64,000 nt of DNA from Histomonas meleagridis (taxonomy: Eukaryota; Parabasalia; Tritrichomonadida; Dientamoebidae). The stretch's first letter is position 1; each line of letters begins with the position of its first letter. The position numbers and the translations under genes were made by a program. Positions 1 through 10,141 of the stretch are shown here, one piece after another. The notes under the pieces are model-generated. The model worked only from the letters and a program-made list of their open reading frames with translations. It was not told the DNA's origin and did no database searches. The DNA is taken from assembly GCA_020186115.1 (NCBI GenBank), contig WSYJ01000150.1, forward strand, positions 47,501 through 111,500, in the 5' to 3' direction.

Positions 1-2
1 GC

Positions 3-3000
3 ACTTCTAATGAATCACTTATGAATGCTTTATGTTCTTATTTTAAATTCAATGATTTTAACTTTGTTAATTTTTTTGTCTTAGCAAAAAATGCATCTGA
101 AAAATCAGTAGGAGGAACAGAATTTAATCCTATTACAATTGCATTATTCCGTTGTTTTATTGCTTTTTCATTCAAATTAAAATCACTTATCAAATCCACA
201 TTAAATAATGAAGAAATTCAAAATTTTCCTCATAGGTGTTGGGAAATTTCGCATTTTATTATTGTTTATCTTATTAATCTTCATGATGATATTTTTAATG
301 ATTTTATATGTCTTTCTGAACTCTTTATTTCATCTATTTCTAGCGTCAAACAAATTCTTAATCTTCCGCATGACGATCCTTTACATCAATTTTTACTTAA
401 TATTGTGTATAACATAATTCCATTTTGTCATTACCAAATATTTTTAGATTTTCTTATACGTACATTTACTTCTTGGTCTGATCCATATAATGGAAAAGAA
501 TTTCTTGTTTATTCCCATAAGTTTGTTTATAGTCTTATTCCAATAATTGAAGTTCTTGATCAAAAACGTTTTTATCAAATTTGTATTTTAATTATTTCAT
601 TTCTGTCCAAAATTTCCAAATATTCACCAACATTTTCGGAAGATTTTTTTTTGTTTGGAATAGATTGTTTTGAGTTATTAATTCAACATATTAATGAAAT
701 TGAAGAAAAAGCATTTGTTCCATTTTCACTTATTTTTGTGGTCTTTTCAATGTGGTTAATCAAAACAATTAATTTAGAAGCTTGTATTCCTAATATTCCA
801 AAACTAAATGAAGATGAAATAAATATACATTATTGTTCAAAAGAGGAATATTTTAAAAATTTACCAAAATTTCCTTCAACAAATAAATTATTATTTAATA
901 ATTCATATGTTGGAGCATTTGTAATACAATTTAAATTATTTTTAACAATGTCAAATCAATATCAATATAAAATATTCGAACAATTTTTAAATATTTCGAA
1001 TTATACTAAAGAAGAACAAATATTAATTATATGTATTCTTTTTAATGCGATGTTATTAACACAAGATATAGAAATATCAACGCAATTAAAACAATTATTA
1101 ACATTACATTTTAATGATTCTAAATTACAGCCATATTTTTATTGTTTATTAATGCAATTATTATATAATATATTTTCGAAATTAAATAATGAAAATATTA
1201 ATTTTATACTTGAAACTGTTTTTAATCAAATTAATGATTCAAAAGATTTTTATTATTTTATACCTTTTTTTAAATCAGCTTTACAAATTAAATCAGATTC
1301 TATTATCGATTATATCATAGAGAAAGAAATTTATAATAAAATTCAATTAAATGATGAAACATTTAATGATTATTGTGTCCAATTTTATCAAATTATTTCT
1401 ATTCTTTCTCCTATGAAAATATTTTCATCAAATATGCTTTCTTTTATAACAAATTTAATTCTTCAAAAAAAATATTATCAAATTTTTATAAAATGTTATG
1501 AAATCGGATTAGAATCATTAAGTCAAAATCCAATTTATTATATTTCAGTAATAAAAAACATTTTAATTATAATGGATAAATCAAAAAAACTCGAATATTT
1601 AAGAGAACCATCAACTAAATTACTTTCATATTTATTTTTTCAAACACCAAATTTTACTAAAGAAGTTATTGATAATTTACCAATTGATTTTGATAAAATT
1701 GGATTAATTCCATTATATACAAATGATTATCATACATATATTATATTAATGCAATTTTTATCAAGTTTATATTGTAATTTTCAAAATGAAATGACAAGAT
1801 TTTCTGATTCAAACTTATTCCAATATTTAAGGGAATCTTTTATATTTCCAGATAATGAAAATGTTGTTGAATTTATCTTTGATTTTGTTATGAATAAAAG
1901 TATTGATGGAACAATTCAAAATCGACAAGCATTACAATTATTACTTGAAATAAAGGTTAATGATAAAATCAAAATAAAAATTATAAAGGAATTATATATA
2001 CTTTGTAATCAATATTCAATTAATTCATTTGAATGTTATATGTCTGGAACAATAGAATACATTTTAAAAATATTTTCTAATGAGTTATTTTCTGATGATT
2101 GTTTTAATCTTTATAAAAAAATTTCTTCTTCATTCTTTTCAAATTATACATTACAGCAAACTTTTCAAGTATTAAAACCTGATGAAAATGGTTTAACTCA
2201 TCCTTATCATATAAAACTAATTAAAACATTAAATGAATTAATTGAAAATAAAACATCAAATATAATAATTAATTCATATTTTCATTTTAATGGAATTCAT
2301 TCTGGTATTAAAAATATTTATATAGATAATCAAATATTTCATAATTCAAGTATAGTTTTTTATTTTAGAAAAGAAAAATTAGATGATAATATATCACCTT
2401 TAATGGAAATTACAATTAATGATAAAAGTTTTAGTATTTTTTTAATTAATGATGAATTATATTTTGGTAATTTAAATGATAATAAACGTTTAATCAAAAA
2501 AATTATACGAAATGAATGGTGTAAAGTTTCTTTAATTGTTAAACATTCGAAGATTTTCTTTGAAAATAATCCAAATGAATTTGCTTTAATAAAAATAGAT
2601 TATTTGACTAGAATTAAATTATCTTTTGGATGTTCTGGGAAAATTTCATTTCATGGTGATATTGGTTCTATTTATATATTTAAAACATCAGAAACACAAA
2701 AAAATATTCATTCATTATATATACAAATATCACCATCAACAATTCATCATTATGAATTTAAAGGGAAAACTGTACCAATATATAATGTAATACAAAATGT
2801 TATGAAAAATGAAGGTATATATAATAATGTAATGCCTTTATTCTTATTATTAAATCATACGAAAGATAACATCGAAATATTATTTGAATCTATTATAAAG
2901 TTAATACAAAATTTATTTAATATTTCCGAAGATTTACAAAAGTTATTCCTTAGAAAAGGATGTGTTCAAATACTTACTGATTTCTTTTATCATATTAAAT

Positions 3001-6000
3001 CAAATTGTTTTACTAAATTCATTTTAAATTCATTCAAAGAATTATTTGATATGATTACATTTCAAGAATTAAAAATTCAAATAATTTATCATATCTTCTT
3101 AAATTTTGATTTATTTAAACATTTTCCAATTGAAACACAAATTTATTATTTCCAAAATTTAATGATTAATATCATTAAAGAAAATCAAAATTTGTTTCAA
3201 TTAGATTCATTAGATCAATTATTATATCAAATACAAAATGATGAAGTTTCAAATGAACCTTTAATGAGTTTTCCAAATTCAATTTTAAATGAAAAAGATA
3301 ATAATATCATAAATATAAACAATAATAAAAATGAATTAAAAACTGCACAATGGGGAATATTATTTCAAATTAGTGAATATTGTACACAATCATCAATATT
3401 AATAACTTTAATAAATATAATTTGTAATCATTCAAATGAAGAATTCCGACTTTCTGCTGCAAAATTATTTGAACATATTAGTCAATCAAATGAAACTGCT
3501 TCACGAGCATTTTTATCAATACATGAACTTTCAGATGTCCTTTTTATGTTAGAAACAAATAATCAATCAATACAAATTCATTGTATGATAATTTTATATT
3601 TTTTATCGAAATTTAAACGTAAAGGATTAGGAAACACAATACTTTTATCGATTAAATATTTTAAAGAAAAGCCTTCATTAAGTTTAATATATACTATTTA
3701 TTCGATTATGTATGGATCATTAAATAATTTTGTTGAAGAAGTTGGAGATGTCCAATTTCCAGAATTTTTTCCTTTATATACACATTTATTATATTTATAT
3801 GATGAAAATAATGAACAAATTCTTCAATATTCAAAAAGAATCGAATTTGATATTATAGAATTTACTAATAAATATAATAAATTCTTTAATATTCCTTCTT
3901 GGCCTTATTATATTTTATTATTTTTTTCTTGTCAACTTTTACATAATCCTGACTCAATTGAAACATATAATCATGAATTAACTAAAATTATCTTTTATTT
4001 AGATTCAATTAATAATGAAAAATCTATTTTAAATTTAATAAATTTCATGCAAAATTTATTCTTAATAAGTCCTTATAATTATCAACAAATGATTGATGAA
4101 ATATTAATGAATTTAATTAATTTAAAAATAACTCCTTTAATATTAAAATTATATCTTCAAAATATGTTTTATCAAATTGATTCATCAAATATTTCATGTG
4201 ATTTAATATTAACATCCAAAAAAGTATTTGAATATTTAAATGATAATAGTTATCATGAACTCAAAATTAAAAATCGAGATTTTTCTAATACGAAAATTTC
4301 AGAATTTTTATTGACATCAATACAATCATTAAATGATATTATGGAGATACAAATTACAAATGGAATTTCATGTACAATTTCACAATTAAAACAATTACTT
4401 TTAAATCAAAATCAGGAACTTTTAAATCAAATAATATCATATAAAGATTCATTCTATATTGAGTTTATATCAATTTATTCACAAAATATCGAAAATATTT
4501 ATAAATTCTTTCATCTTAAAAATGAATATCAAAATAATTTAAATGGTTTAGAAATGTTTATAAATGTTTCAAGAATACAAAATGTTCTTGAAAAAAAACA
4601 TAATCATAAACTTTCTATTTCATTTTTATTAGATCTTTCTTTTCAAGGAGGATTTTGGTGGAAACAAAATAAATCATTAAAATGGAAAGCTACAACACGA
4701 ATTGATTCATATGGTGCTAATTTCATAATGAAAATTAATCGAAATTTTGATCAACATCTTAAAGCTTCAGCTTTACGTGATTCAACAAAATTTTCTTCAA
4801 ATACAAATGAAACTGAACGAATAACATCATTTAAACGATTACTTGATATAAATTTGAATTTAAATTCTTTAAATATACCAAAAATTAAATCATTTGTTAC
4901 ATTTCGTTGTATTTATCGAACTTTAACATATCAATATGAAGGAACACTTCGAGTAACATCTGATTTAATCATATTTGATGGAACTAAATTTGCTGATAGT
5001 TTTTGTACTCCTATCGAAAATGAGACAAAAGAATCAAAATATTTTGAACTTAATTTAAATCAAATCGAATTTATTTTTAGACGTAATTTTTTACATGAAG
5101 AAATTGCTTGTGAAATATTCATGAAAACTAATCATACTTTTTTATTTAATTTTGTTTCTGCTTCTAAAAGAATTGAGTTTTTTAACTCAATTAAACAAAT
5201 TAAACCTAATCCTTCGCATAGTTTTTTCATTAGTTCATTACAAAAAGCTTGTAATGGTATTGTTCAAACTATTCCATCATTTGAACTTATCAAAAAAATT
5301 AAACTTACTGAATATTGGAAATCAGGAAAATTATCGAACTTTTCGTATTTATTTTGTCTTAATGTATTAAGTGGGAGAAGTCTTCATGATGTATCTCAAT
5401 ATCCTGTTTATCCTTGGATACTTAAAGATTATACATCAGATTCAATCGATTTAAATAATTCTGAAATTTATAGAGATTTGTCAAAGCCGATAGGAACCCT
5501 TAACGAAGGACGTTTATCTGTTTTAATAGGAAATTTCAATGAAATGGAAGAACCGACAGAACGATGTCTCTATCGTACTCACTTTTCAAGTGCGGCGACC
5601 GTTATCAATTATTTAATACGACTTGAACCATTTTCAACTATGCATATTAAATTACAAGATGGTAGGTTTGATTCTCCTGATCGAATCTTTACCTCAATTA
5701 ATTCTACATGGAATTCAGTTACATCTGATTTACCAGATTTTAGAGAATTGATTCCAGAATTTTTTTGTCAACCACATTTTCTTATTAATGAAAATAATTT
5801 TGATCTTGGAATTAAACATAATGGTGTCCGTATTTCAGACGTCAAATTACCAAAATGGAGTAAAACAGCACATTCATTTATCCAAATTCATAATCAAGCA
5901 CTTGAAAGTGAATATGTTAAATATCATCTTCATTTATGGATAGATTTAATATTTGGTTATGCACAACGTTCTTTTGAACATAAGAATATATTTCATTTAT

Positions 6001-7022
6001 ATTCATATCCTGGATGTTTATCATCAGGTTTATTAATAAATCAAGAACAAAATATTTTAGCGAAACATTTTTGTTTAAGTTTCGGTGTAGTTCCATTCCA
6101 ATTATTTAATACACCACATCCTCAACATGATCCTTCACAACAACCAATTTTATCGAATATAATGATTACTTCAATACCATCCACAAATATATTATATTTT
6201 TCAAATCATATTATTATTACTGAGTCTTTATATGTTTATAATATTATGCAAAATTTAGAAGCAATTAATAAATTGTATTTTTTGCATTTGAATCATGACA
6301 TGAAAATTTGTACAAATGGAAATCATTTAGTGGTAGCACAAAAAGATAATGCGACATTTCATATATATAATATATTTAATTCTTGTTTTTTAAATGAGTT
6401 AAGTATTGAGGCTATGATTTTTTGTATTGAACTTGTTAATGATTTAATATTTGTCGGTGGTTCCGATTGTATGATATATGTGTTTTCACTTGATAACTTT
6501 AAACTTAAAGAAAAAATTGCTTATCATTCTTCGCCAATTATTGCATTAAATTATAATATGGCACTCGATATAATGGTATCAATCGATGATCATTATAATG
6601 TATTTATAAGTTCAATCGAATCACATAAACTTATTAATATGTTTAAAATTGATTATAATAAAAAAGGAAAAATTTTACTGAATATAATGGAAATTGGGAT
6701 AATAATAATTTCTTATGAAACAACAGTGAAATTCTTCGATTTATGCGGAATCGAATTAAAAGAATTTTCTTTCCAAAATCAAATTAAATGTTTGAAATCT
6801 TTCGTAAATATAACAAGAAAAGGGTTTTGTTTCTTGACAACTCCAACTGTTACTGATTCCGTAAAATTAATCGTAATCGATTGTACAAACTTCGATATAA
6901 TTAGTGTATATGAAGGCGTGTTCTTGGCCGAATTTATCGATGTGATGAAAAAGATGAAATGCGTTGTGGTACTAGAAAAATGTAACGAAAGTTTGAAGTT
7001 GAAAATGATAGATTTTAAATGA
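3..7022 (+). CDS. BEACH-WD40 protein (LYST/neurobeachin/LvsA type), 5' truncated by window edge
   Basis: This is a very large protein, expected to act as a scaffold in vesicle and lysosome-related trafficking. The frame is open to the window edge, so the Met codon at 21 need not be the start; residues are counted from it. Order: a long alpha-helical armadillo-like region; a ConA/LamG-like beta domain at about 750-890 (FHFNG... EWCKVSLIVKH); a PH-like domain from about 1620; the BEACH domain at about 1755-2000 with the hallmark LNVLSGRSLHDVSQYPVYPWIL and later EPFSTMHIKLQDGRFD and HLWIDLIFGYAQ; then WD40-like repeats to the C terminus. The architecture matches full-length BEACH proteins, which usually exceed 2,500 residues, so several hundred N-terminal residues are probably missing. 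The middle of the gene uses almost only TTA for Leu, while the last 300 nt shift to TTG and richer third positions. The family is certain; the exact subfamily is not. Confidence 0.93.
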   Translation, partial: TSNESLMNALCSYFKFNDFNFVNFFVLAKNASEKSVGGTEFNPITIALFRCFIAFSFKLKSLIKSTLNNEEIQNFPHRCWEISHFIIVYLINLHDDIFNDFICLSELFISSISSVKQILNLPHDDPLHQFLLNIVYNIIPFCHYQIFLDFLIRTFTSWSDPYNGKEFLVYSHKFVYSLIPIIEVLDQKRFYQICILIISFLSKISKYSPTFSEDFFLFGIDCFELLIQHINEIEEKAFVPFSLIFVVFSMWLIKTINLEACIPNIPKLNEDEINIHYCSKEEYFKNLPKFPSTNKLLFNNSYVGAFVIQFKLFLTMSNQYQYKIFEQFLNISNYTKEEQILIICILFNAMLLTQDIEISTQLKQLLTLHFNDSKLQPYFYCLLMQLLYNIFSKLNNENINFILETVFNQINDSKDFYYFIPFFKSALQIKSDSIIDYIIEKEIYNKIQLNDETFNDYCVQFYQIISILSPMKIFSSNMLSFITNLILQKKYYQIFIKCYEIGLESLSQNPIYYISVIKNILIIMDKSKKLEYLREPSTKLLSYLFFQTPNFTKEVIDNLPIDFDKIGLIPLYTNDYHTYIILMQFLSSLYCNFQNEMTRFSDSNLFQYLRESFIFPDNENVVEFIFDFVMNKSIDGTIQNRQALQLLLEIKVNDKIKIKIIKELYILCNQYSINSFECYMSGTIEYILKIFSNELFSDDCFNLYKKISSSFFSNYTLQQTFQVLKPDENGLTHPYHIKLIKTLNELIENKTSNIIINSYFHFNGIHSGIKNIYIDNQIFHNSSIVFYFRKEKLDDNISPLMEITINDKSFSIFLINDELYFGNLNDNKRLIKKIIRNEWCKVSLIVKHSKIFFENNPNEFALIKIDYLTRIKLSFGCSGKISFHGDIGSIYIFKTSETQKNIHSLYIQISPSTIHHYEFKGKTVPIYNVIQNVMKNEGIYNNVMPLFLLLNHTKDNIEILFESIIKLIQNLFNISEDLQKLFLRKGCVQILTDFFYHIKSNCFTKFILNSFKELFDMITFQELKIQIIYHIFLNFDLFKHFPIETQIYYFQNLMINIIKENQNLFQLDSLDQLLYQIQNDEVSNEPLMSFPNSILNEKDNNIININNNKNELKTAQWGILFQISEYCTQSSILITLINIICNHSNEEFRLSAAKLFEHISQSNETASRAFLSIHELSDVLFMLETNNQSIQIHCMIILYFLSKFKRKGLGNTILLSIKYFKEKPSLSLIYTIYSIMYGSLNNFVEEVGDVQFPEFFPLYTHLLYLYDENNEQILQYSKRIEFDIIEFTNKYNKFFNIPSWPYYILLFFSCQLLHNPDSIETYNHELTKIIFYLDSINNEKSILNLINFMQNLFLISPYNYQQMIDEILMNLINLKITPLILKLYLQNMFYQIDSSNISCDLILTSKKVFEYLNDNSYHELKIKNRDFSNTKISEFLLTSIQSLNDIMEIQITNGISCTISQLKQLLLNQNQELLNQIISYKDSFYIEFISIYSQNIENIYKFFHLKNEYQNNLNGLEMFINVSRIQNVLEKKHNHKLSISFLLDLSFQGGFWWKQNKSLKWKATTRIDSYGANFIMKINRNFDQHLKASALRDSTKFSSNTNETERITSFKRLLDINLNLNSLNIPKIKSFVTFRCIYRTLTYQYEGTLRVTSDLIIFDGTKFADSFCTPIENETKESKYFELNLNQIEFIFRRNFLHEEIACEIFMKTNHTFLFNFVSASKRIEFFNSIKQIKPNPSHSFFISSLQKACNGIVQTIPSFELIKKIKLTEYWKSGKLSNFSYLFCLNVLSGRSLHDVSQYPVYPWILKDYTSDSIDLNNSEIYRDLSKPIGTLNEGRLSVLIGNFNEMEEPTERCLYRTHFSSAATVINYLIRLEPFSTMHIKLQDGRFDSPDRIFTSINSTWNSVTSDLPDFRELIPEFFCQPHFLINENNFDLGIKHNGVRISDVKLPKWSKTAHSFIQIHNQALESEYVKYHLHLWIDLIFGYAQRSFEHKNIFHLYSYPGCLSSGLLINQEQNILAKHFCLSFGVVPFQLFNTPHPQHDPSQQPILSNIMITSIPSTNILYFSNHIIITESLYVYNIMQNLEAINKLYFLHLNHDMKICTNGNHLVVAQKDNATFHIYNIFNSCFLNELSIEAMIFCIELVNDLIFVGGSDCMIYVFSLDNFKLKEKIAYHSSPIIALNYNMALDIMVSIDDHYNVFISSIESHKLINMFKIDYNKKGKILLNIMEIGIIIISYETTVKFFDLCGIELKEFSFQNQIKCLKSFVNITRKGFCFLTTPTVTDSVKLIVIDCTNFDIISVYEGVFLAEFIDVMKKMKCVVVLEKCNESLKLKMIDFK

Positions 7023-7578
7023 TGTTTAATAAAAAATATAGAATATATATTTTTGTATTATATATTATAGATTATTCTTGGAAAACAAATCTTAAAATAA
7101 TAACTCATATTTATTATAAATAAAATGAGTTGTTGCAGCACTTACAAGGAGATCGAAATTGAACATTTAAAGAATGAAAAATTCAAAAAGTGGGCATGTA
7201 AGAGCAATTTTTTTATTTTTTTGAAATCAAATAGAGCTTAGCAATAGTAATTTGATAATTCCGCTGAATTAATTTTTAACATAAAATATATTTATAATTA
7301 AATCAAGAACCGTTTTTCTATCTCAATGTTTATTGAATAATTTCATCGCAAGATTCTTTAATTGTATCTTCATGAATCCACATGCTTTTATTATATCTAA
7401 TGCTGCATCTGGTTTTTCCCTGTATAAACTTTCGAAATAGCTTTTAGGGGTCCAAACGCGATTACTTTATTTTTTTCGACTCACATTTTATTTTTTGGGA
7501 TTTTAATAAGTTTACAAAAAATCATTGATTCATATCGATATAATTTACATAAACAATGTTCTTTATTCTTATTCAATA
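7023..7578. other. Convergent intergenic region with possible gene scraps
   Basis: It lies between two convergent genes and is AT-rich. Two short coding-like scraps are visible. On the plus strand, 7125-7241 encodes about 38 residues beginning MSCCSTYKEIEIEHLK. On the minus strand, about 7329-7463 encodes a well-formed C-terminal tail (REKPDAALDIIKACGF...). Neither can be assigned, and both look like relics of a lost gene. An AAAAAGTGG motif lies at about 7176. No RNA gene is evident. Confidence 0.35.
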
Positions 7579-10083
7579 TCAGTCAGTGCATATTTGGCAT
7601 TGCATATTGTACACCAAAGCCATCAAATGGTCAATTCCTTCTATCACGTATTCATATCTATTTCCATTTATTTGCACTCCGTTTCTTTCTCCTAACGCAA
7701 TCACAGCGTTACTTTCATCAAACATTGGACCGAACATCCAGCACACCTTATCCGCAGCGTTTGCGATATATTTTAACAAGTCGACGTCGTCACCGTCATT
7801 ACATAAATACAGAATTATATCTGCAGTTAAACCTTTTGATATAATATCGAAAGGAGTACAAATGTCATCAATCAATTTCATAAATTCTTTATCATTCCAC
7901 GCGGCATATTTCCTAATTTCGATGTCGATAGTATTAATTTCTTCTTCATTATTAACAACTAATAATAACGAATCATAACCAATCATCATGAAATAAAATG
8001 CGGATGCTATAACAGCATCAAATGCATTCTCTAAATATATTTTCCATAAATGAAATGTAGAAATAACTCCAGGAATAACTTGTCCAGGATTTAATGTGTT
8101 AACTCCTAAGAATTGCGCAATTTGTAATGGCTTTTGTGATGGCACGTTTATTTCCTCATGGAATATAACATCATTTGGTTGTTTGCGAAGTCTTTTAATC
8201 GATTGACCATTACCATAAATACGTACGTTATTAGGATTCGACTCATTTAATATCTTAAGTAAATCTGAATCTTCGATAACACACGTGTCAAGGATAATTA
8301 AGTTTTCGAAGTTTTGCCCTTTGATCTGTAATGGTTGATCAATTAAATGACATACTATATCTGCTTGTACCTTCCGTAGATACTCAATACGCTTTTCATT
8401 AGATTGGATATATTCTAATGGACGTAAAAGACTTAATTGTTCAATAAGTTCAACTTGATCAGGATGGGTTAAACGTAAATAATTCTCTGCAACTGCACAT
8501 GAGGAGGATATTGTTGGATCAGGTTCAATTCGCAAAACATCTTGAAGAAGTTTGGATCGAGATCGAAGGACAATATCAATACATATGTCAGATGGTAAAT
8601 CTAGCCGAAGTATTTGCATTTGTGGTATAACCAGTTTGGAAGTAAGGGCTAAAACAAATGAATCAATTACTTTTGATGAAATACCCATAACTAATGTCCG
8701 TTTGCGCTTTTGATAGGAATTAAGCCACTCTGCTGCGTCGATGCTGTCATTAGAACCTATTAATGAATTGACAACAGTGATCGAAGGTTTTTCTTTGGAT
8801 GCAAATCCAATAAAAGAATTAACAACACTTTGACGAATCCGTGGAGATTCAATGACTTTAGGTAATTCTTTAATTCGGACAACATCTTGAGCTAATTCAT
8901 GTGGAAGCTTAATACATATATTAAATGTCTCATTTGGTATGCCATTGGTTTCAAGGTGTGCAATAATACGACCTTCAGCAGGTGTAGACATAACCTCGAT
9001 GCCTATAAATTCGCGATGCTCAACATTTGCCAAGTAGCCAAAGTCTCCAGGTTTGAACCCAGAGAAACCGAAGTTCAGAAAAAGTGGATCAAAAGTGACT
9101 AAGTAACAAGTTCCAGAACTATACCCAACTGGTGATGAAGCAATGGAGATTGAACTCACCGGAAGAGCATTTATGTTAAAGCGTTCTTCATTAGATGGAT
9201 CAAGGTCATTACAAACTTTTTCAAGATACGACATTATATAACGTGCTGTATTAACACGCTTCTCTTGGAAAACTTGAAGAACGGCGTCCGACAAGCAAGA
9301 CGCGTGTGCATCAAAATGAGGATATATTATGTCATCTGGTGGTAGATGATTTGGCATTATATACTTGGGTATGCTTTCAGCAATGTTAGTGGGAGAAGAA
9401 AGCAGTCTAACAAATGCACTAGCAGAAGTAATTGGATCTTCTGATTCTCTTATTCCAAATTCTTCTTTAAGATGCGAGAAAACAGTTGGATCTAATGCAA
9501 GAAGTTGCTCTTGAAGAAATACTGGATCATTAAGATCTTTAATGGTGGCATTGATGAGTTGGCTGAAAGAACCAATTTTTGTCAATTCTTCAAATAAAAA
9601 ACTTTGGAAGTGTATAACAGTATTATTGTACTCAATTTGAGATTCATCCCATGAAAGGGTTCCTTTTTCTATTTTGTAGCGGAATGAAAGATAGTATTCT
9701 AAAAGATTAAGTTTTGGATTTTCGGGACATTTTATCATAAAAAGCGTTTCATCTAGAAGAGGTTCTAGATACATACGAATAGATGGTATTGTAATAAGAT
9801 ATATAATAAGATCAAGAACTTCTGGAAAAATATCCTCATTTGATAAACCATATTCTATGACTGTATATATAGCATCAGCTCTATCTGTGTTTTGATACCT
9901 TGAAACTACGCGAGGCCATGCATTTTTTAAAGCTCCATTTGTTTTTTGTAGATGATCAACTTGTGTTAATAAATTATTTAATCTGGCTTGAGATAAATGA
10001 ATCCAGCATGGAAGCCCTATCATTTCTTTAAGAAATTGTTGATCATTAAGTTTTTCTTGGAATGTAGAAATCCATTCAGCCAT
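7579..10083 (-). CDS. Aquarius-like (intron-binding spliceosomal SF1 family) protein with eroded helicase motifs
   Basis: Aquarius is an SF1 RNA helicase of the spliceosome that contacts the intron upstream of the branch point. This 834-residue protein aligns by eye along its length with it. The N-terminal ARM-like part has FPEVLDLIIYLITIPSIRMY, matching the Aquarius stretch before its VLDDSHLLVHC. The beta-rich domain (about 320-400) has GTCYLVTF and FGYLANVEHREFIGIE. The helicase region (about 430-620) has KRTLVMGISSKVIDSF and FENLIILDTCVIEDSDLL. The C terminus ends VIEGIDHLMALVYNM, like the Aquarius tail. The Walker A site (GPPGTGKT in Aquarius) is replaced by NSLIGSNDSID and the DEAA box by LDTC, so ATPase activity is unlikely. 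An upstream in-frame ATG at 10317 would run through the divergent neighbour, so the ATG at 10083 is chosen: it gives MAEW and sits 58 bp from that neighbour. Identity rests on recalled family sequence. Confidence 0.72.
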   Translation of the reverse strand: MAEWISTFQEKLNDQQFLKEMIGLPCWIHLSQARLNNLLTQVDHLQKTNGALKNAWPRVVSRYQNTDRADAIYTVIEYGLSNEDIFPEVLDLIIYLITIPSIRMYLEPLLDETLFMIKCPENPKLNLLEYYLSFRYKIEKGTLSWDESQIEYNNTVIHFQSFLFEELTKIGSFSQLINATIKDLNDPVFLQEQLLALDPTVFSHLKEEFGIRESEDPITSASAFVRLLSSPTNIAESIPKYIMPNHLPPDDIIYPHFDAHASCLSDAVLQVFQEKRVNTARYIMSYLEKVCNDLDPSNEERFNINALPVSSISIASSPVGYSSGTCYLVTFDPLFLNFGFSGFKPGDFGYLANVEHREFIGIEVMSTPAEGRIIAHLETNGIPNETFNICIKLPHELAQDVVRIKELPKVIESPRIRQSVVNSFIGFASKEKPSITVVNSLIGSNDSIDAAEWLNSYQKRKRTLVMGISSKVIDSFVLALTSKLVIPQMQILRLDLPSDICIDIVLRSRSKLLQDVLRIEPDPTISSSCAVAENYLRLTHPDQVELIEQLSLLRPLEYIQSNEKRIEYLRKVQADIVCHLIDQPLQIKGQNFENLIILDTCVIEDSDLLKILNESNPNNVRIYGNGQSIKRLRKQPNDVIFHEEINVPSQKPLQIAQFLGVNTLNPGQVIPGVISTFHLWKIYLENAFDAVIASAFYFMMIGYDSLLLVVNNEEEINTIDIEIRKYAAWNDKEFMKLIDDICTPFDIISKGLTADIILYLCNDGDDVDLLKYIANAADKVCWMFGPMFDESNAVIALGERNGVQINGNRYEYVIEGIDHLMALVYNMQCQICTD

Positions 10084-10141
10084 TTTGTTTCTGCGTAAAA
10101 TATTCAAAAAGTGGTAAAAGCATATTGAATTTTGACACCAA
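10084..10141. promoter_or_regulatory. 58-bp bidirectional promoter with AAAAAGTG motif
   Basis: This is the whole gap between two divergent start codons (10083 minus, 10142 plus). CAAAAAGTGG at 10105-10114 lies 27 bp before the plus-strand ATG and about 21 bp before the minus-strand ATG. The same AAAAAGTG core precedes other genes in the window (Rab gene, debranching-enzyme gene, chromodomain relic). Its role as a core promoter is inferred. Confidence 0.55.

Noticed and set aside
7556-7978. 140-codon plus-strand frame
   Set aside because: It is antisense to the well-supported C terminus of the Aquarius-like gene.
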